From: Roseibium porphyridii
GTDB taxonomy: Bacteria > Pseudomonadota > Alphaproteobacteria > Rhizobiales > Stappiaceae
Assembly (NCBI RefSeq): GCF_026191725.2
Contig: NZ_CP120865.1
Location: 1-22,955, forward strand
Length of the DNA stretch: 22,955 nucleotides
Direction of reading: 5' to 3'
Position numbers and translations under genes: made by a program. This document shows, one piece after another, positions 21,990 to 22,955 of the stretch. How positions within the stretch are numbered: position 1 is the first letter of the stretch; each line of letters begins with the position of its first letter. The notes beneath the pieces are model-generated. The model saw nothing but the letters and a program-made list of their open reading frames with translations, was not told the DNA's origin and searched no databases.

Positions 21990-22391
21990 TCACCGATCAA
22001 TATCATGCCCCTTTTCACGGTCACGATCTTGATCATGGCCATAGAGCGCTTGCGCCTTCTCTTTGTAGCTTTCCCACATCGATTCACCGAGCGCGTCACG
22101 ATGTTCATGTTGTTCAATGTCGCGCACATTGTCCCAATCCGGGTGGCCATATAAATCTTCGCGTTGCAGCTCAGGCGTGTCAGGTTCCTTGTCTGCATTC
22201 TTCTTGGTGCTATAAAAATCGAACGGTTCTTTTTCTTGCGGCCATGAATTTCGACCAAACCACATGTTATCAATTAGCTCACTGCGCATATCGCGCATGG
22301 CCCAGCCAAACTCCTTAGCAAGATCGCCTATAATTTTACCAAGCGAGGAGCGCTCTTGTTCTGGGTCTTTGTCCATGTCTGATTTAGCCAT
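21990..22391 (-). CDS. Hydrophilic hypothetical protein divergent from the coupling ATPase
   Basis: 133 residues from the ATG at 22391; an in-frame TTG lies one codon earlier. A central aromatic patch (FGWAMRDMRSELIDNMWFGRNSW, about 28-50) is followed by a very charged, His/Asp-rich C terminus (YGHDQDRDREKGHDIDR). No membrane segment is present. Its start is only 18 bp from the divergent coupling-protein start, so the promoters must overlap the coding regions. It heads a minus-strand cluster running to 20358. No family is recognised. Confidence 0.6.
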   Translation of the reverse strand: MAKSDMDKDPEQERSSLGKIIGDLAKEFGWAMRDMRSELIDNMWFGRNSWPQEKEPFDFYSTKKNADKEPDTPELQREDLYGHPDWDNVRDIEQHEHRDALGESMWESYKEKAQALYGHDQDRDREKGHDIDR

Positions 22392-22409
22392 CAATTCATC
22401 CCAACGATC

Positions 22410-22955
22410 ATGAACAGCACCACCGCTTCAGCTCAAAGCACGTTACAGACTAGCACCAACCTGCCGCCGTGTGCCACCGCCGATGACACGCCCTTGTTGC
22501 GCTTTTCTCCTATGCCGGGGGATGTTTGGACCAGTGGCGATGCGAATGAGGGGTGCATTGTTTTTGGCCGCTCAGGTGGCGGTAAATCATCCGGTGCGGG
22601 TGCTGCCATCGCTCGCGCGCTGTTGCGTCAAGGCAGGGGTGGCATAGTCTTAATTGGCTCTTCTGATGAAACAGATAATTGGCTTCGTTACGCACAGGAA
22701 ACCGGCCGCAGCAACGACATTATCCGCTTTGATGGTTCCGGCCGCTATCGTTTCAACTTCCTCGAATATGAGATGCAGCGCTCCAACGTGCCAACAGATG
22801 TGCTGATTTCTAACGTGGTCGCCATGCTGCAAAGTGTCATTGAAACGGTGACACGTGCTACCGGCCTATCGGCTAAAGCGTCTGGTGATGCCTTTTGGGA
22901 AAAATCGACCCGCCTATTGCTCACCCAAGCAATTGACTTGCTCTATGCCGCCACC
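22410..22955 (+). CDS. Type IV coupling protein, N-terminal part (continues at position 1)
   Basis: 182 residues to the window edge, then in frame into 1-1191 if the molecule is circular. The ATG at 22410 is the only usable start after an in-frame stop at 22380-22382. No clear ribosome site precedes it. Walker A is GRSGGGKS (53-60). About 45 hydrophilic residues precede it, so the two N-terminal transmembrane helices usual in VirD4 are missing. The last codons encode LLYAAT and the first codons at position 1 encode GRVRLPEVLEF, which reads smoothly as one domain. Confidence 0.85.
   Translation, partial: MNSTTASAQSTLQTSTNLPPCATADDTPLLRFSPMPGDVWTSGDANEGCIVFGRSGGGKSSGAGAAIARALLRQGRGGIVLIGSSDETDNWLRYAQETGRSNDIIRFDGSGRYRFNFLEYEMQRSNVPTDVLISNVVAMLQSVIETVTRATGLSAKASGDAFWEKSTRLLLTQAIDLLYAAT

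Noticed and set aside
1..22955. A self-transmissible conjugation system
   Set aside because: Only a relaxase and a coupling ATPase were found. No VirB4-like ATPase or other recognisable mating-channel gene is present.
1..22955. tRNA, rRNA or insertion-sequence transposase genes
   Set aside because: None was recognised by eye. The two recombinases are site-specific enzymes, not transposases.

Overview
The window appears to be a complete 22,955-bp circular plasmid, linearised inside one gene. The reading frame open at the right edge (22410 to 22955) continues in frame into the one open at the left edge (1 to 1191). Joined, they give a 578-residue conjugative coupling ATPase with Walker A in one half and Walker B in the other. 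The host is most likely an alphaproteobacterium, because the replication initiator is a clear RPA-family protein (Pfam 'Replication initiator protein A'), which is typical of alphaproteobacterial plasmids. The species cannot be named. Base composition is uneven: the backbone genes are moderately GC-rich, while several membrane-protein and lipoprotein genes are strongly AT-rich and look like later arrivals.

Backbone. Replication: repA (18086-19177, minus), with seven TTCGTCATTTCAC iterons and a perfect DnaA box upstream (19187-19389), then a hairpin-rich gene-free stretch to 19883. Partition: a ribbon-helix-helix protein and ParA (11063-11928) behind an AT-rich array of TATGA/TCATA repeats that is a good centromere candidate. 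Multimer resolution: a serine resolvase (12746-13303) with a res-like palindrome upstream. Addiction: parDE (4526-5070). Mobilisation: a MobA/MobL (MOBQ) relaxase (5691-6755), a candidate oriT upstream of it, and the coupling ATPase. No type IV secretion ATPase or mating-channel gene is recognisable, so the plasmid looks mobilizable rather than self-transmissible. The coupling ATPase has no membrane segment of its own, but a two-TM protein is encoded with a 4-bp overlap directly downstream.

Accessory. The main cargo is a three-gene minus-strand operon (14035-17915): a beta-class amino-methyltransferase, a McrB-like AAA+ protein and a McrC-like nuclease. The layout recalls the LlaJI-type restriction-modification architecture, in which McrBC homologues act with their own methyltransferase instead of as a methyl-dependent type IV enzyme. 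A second notable locus is a compact FimB/FimE-sized tyrosine recombinase (9949-10644). The intergenic region upstream of it is bounded by a perfect 18-bp inverted repeat enclosing 108 bp, and a divergently transcribed exported-protein gene lies on the other side. This is the layout expected of a small invertible switch.

Other genes are a lipoprotein with a possible lysozyme-like, phage P5-like segment (7122-7970), a second lipoprotein (2833-3564), a BrnA-like antitoxin stub without a toxin (2516-2686), several multi-TM proteins, and a minus-strand cluster of coiled-coil and membrane proteins (20358-22391) divergent from the coupling ATPase.
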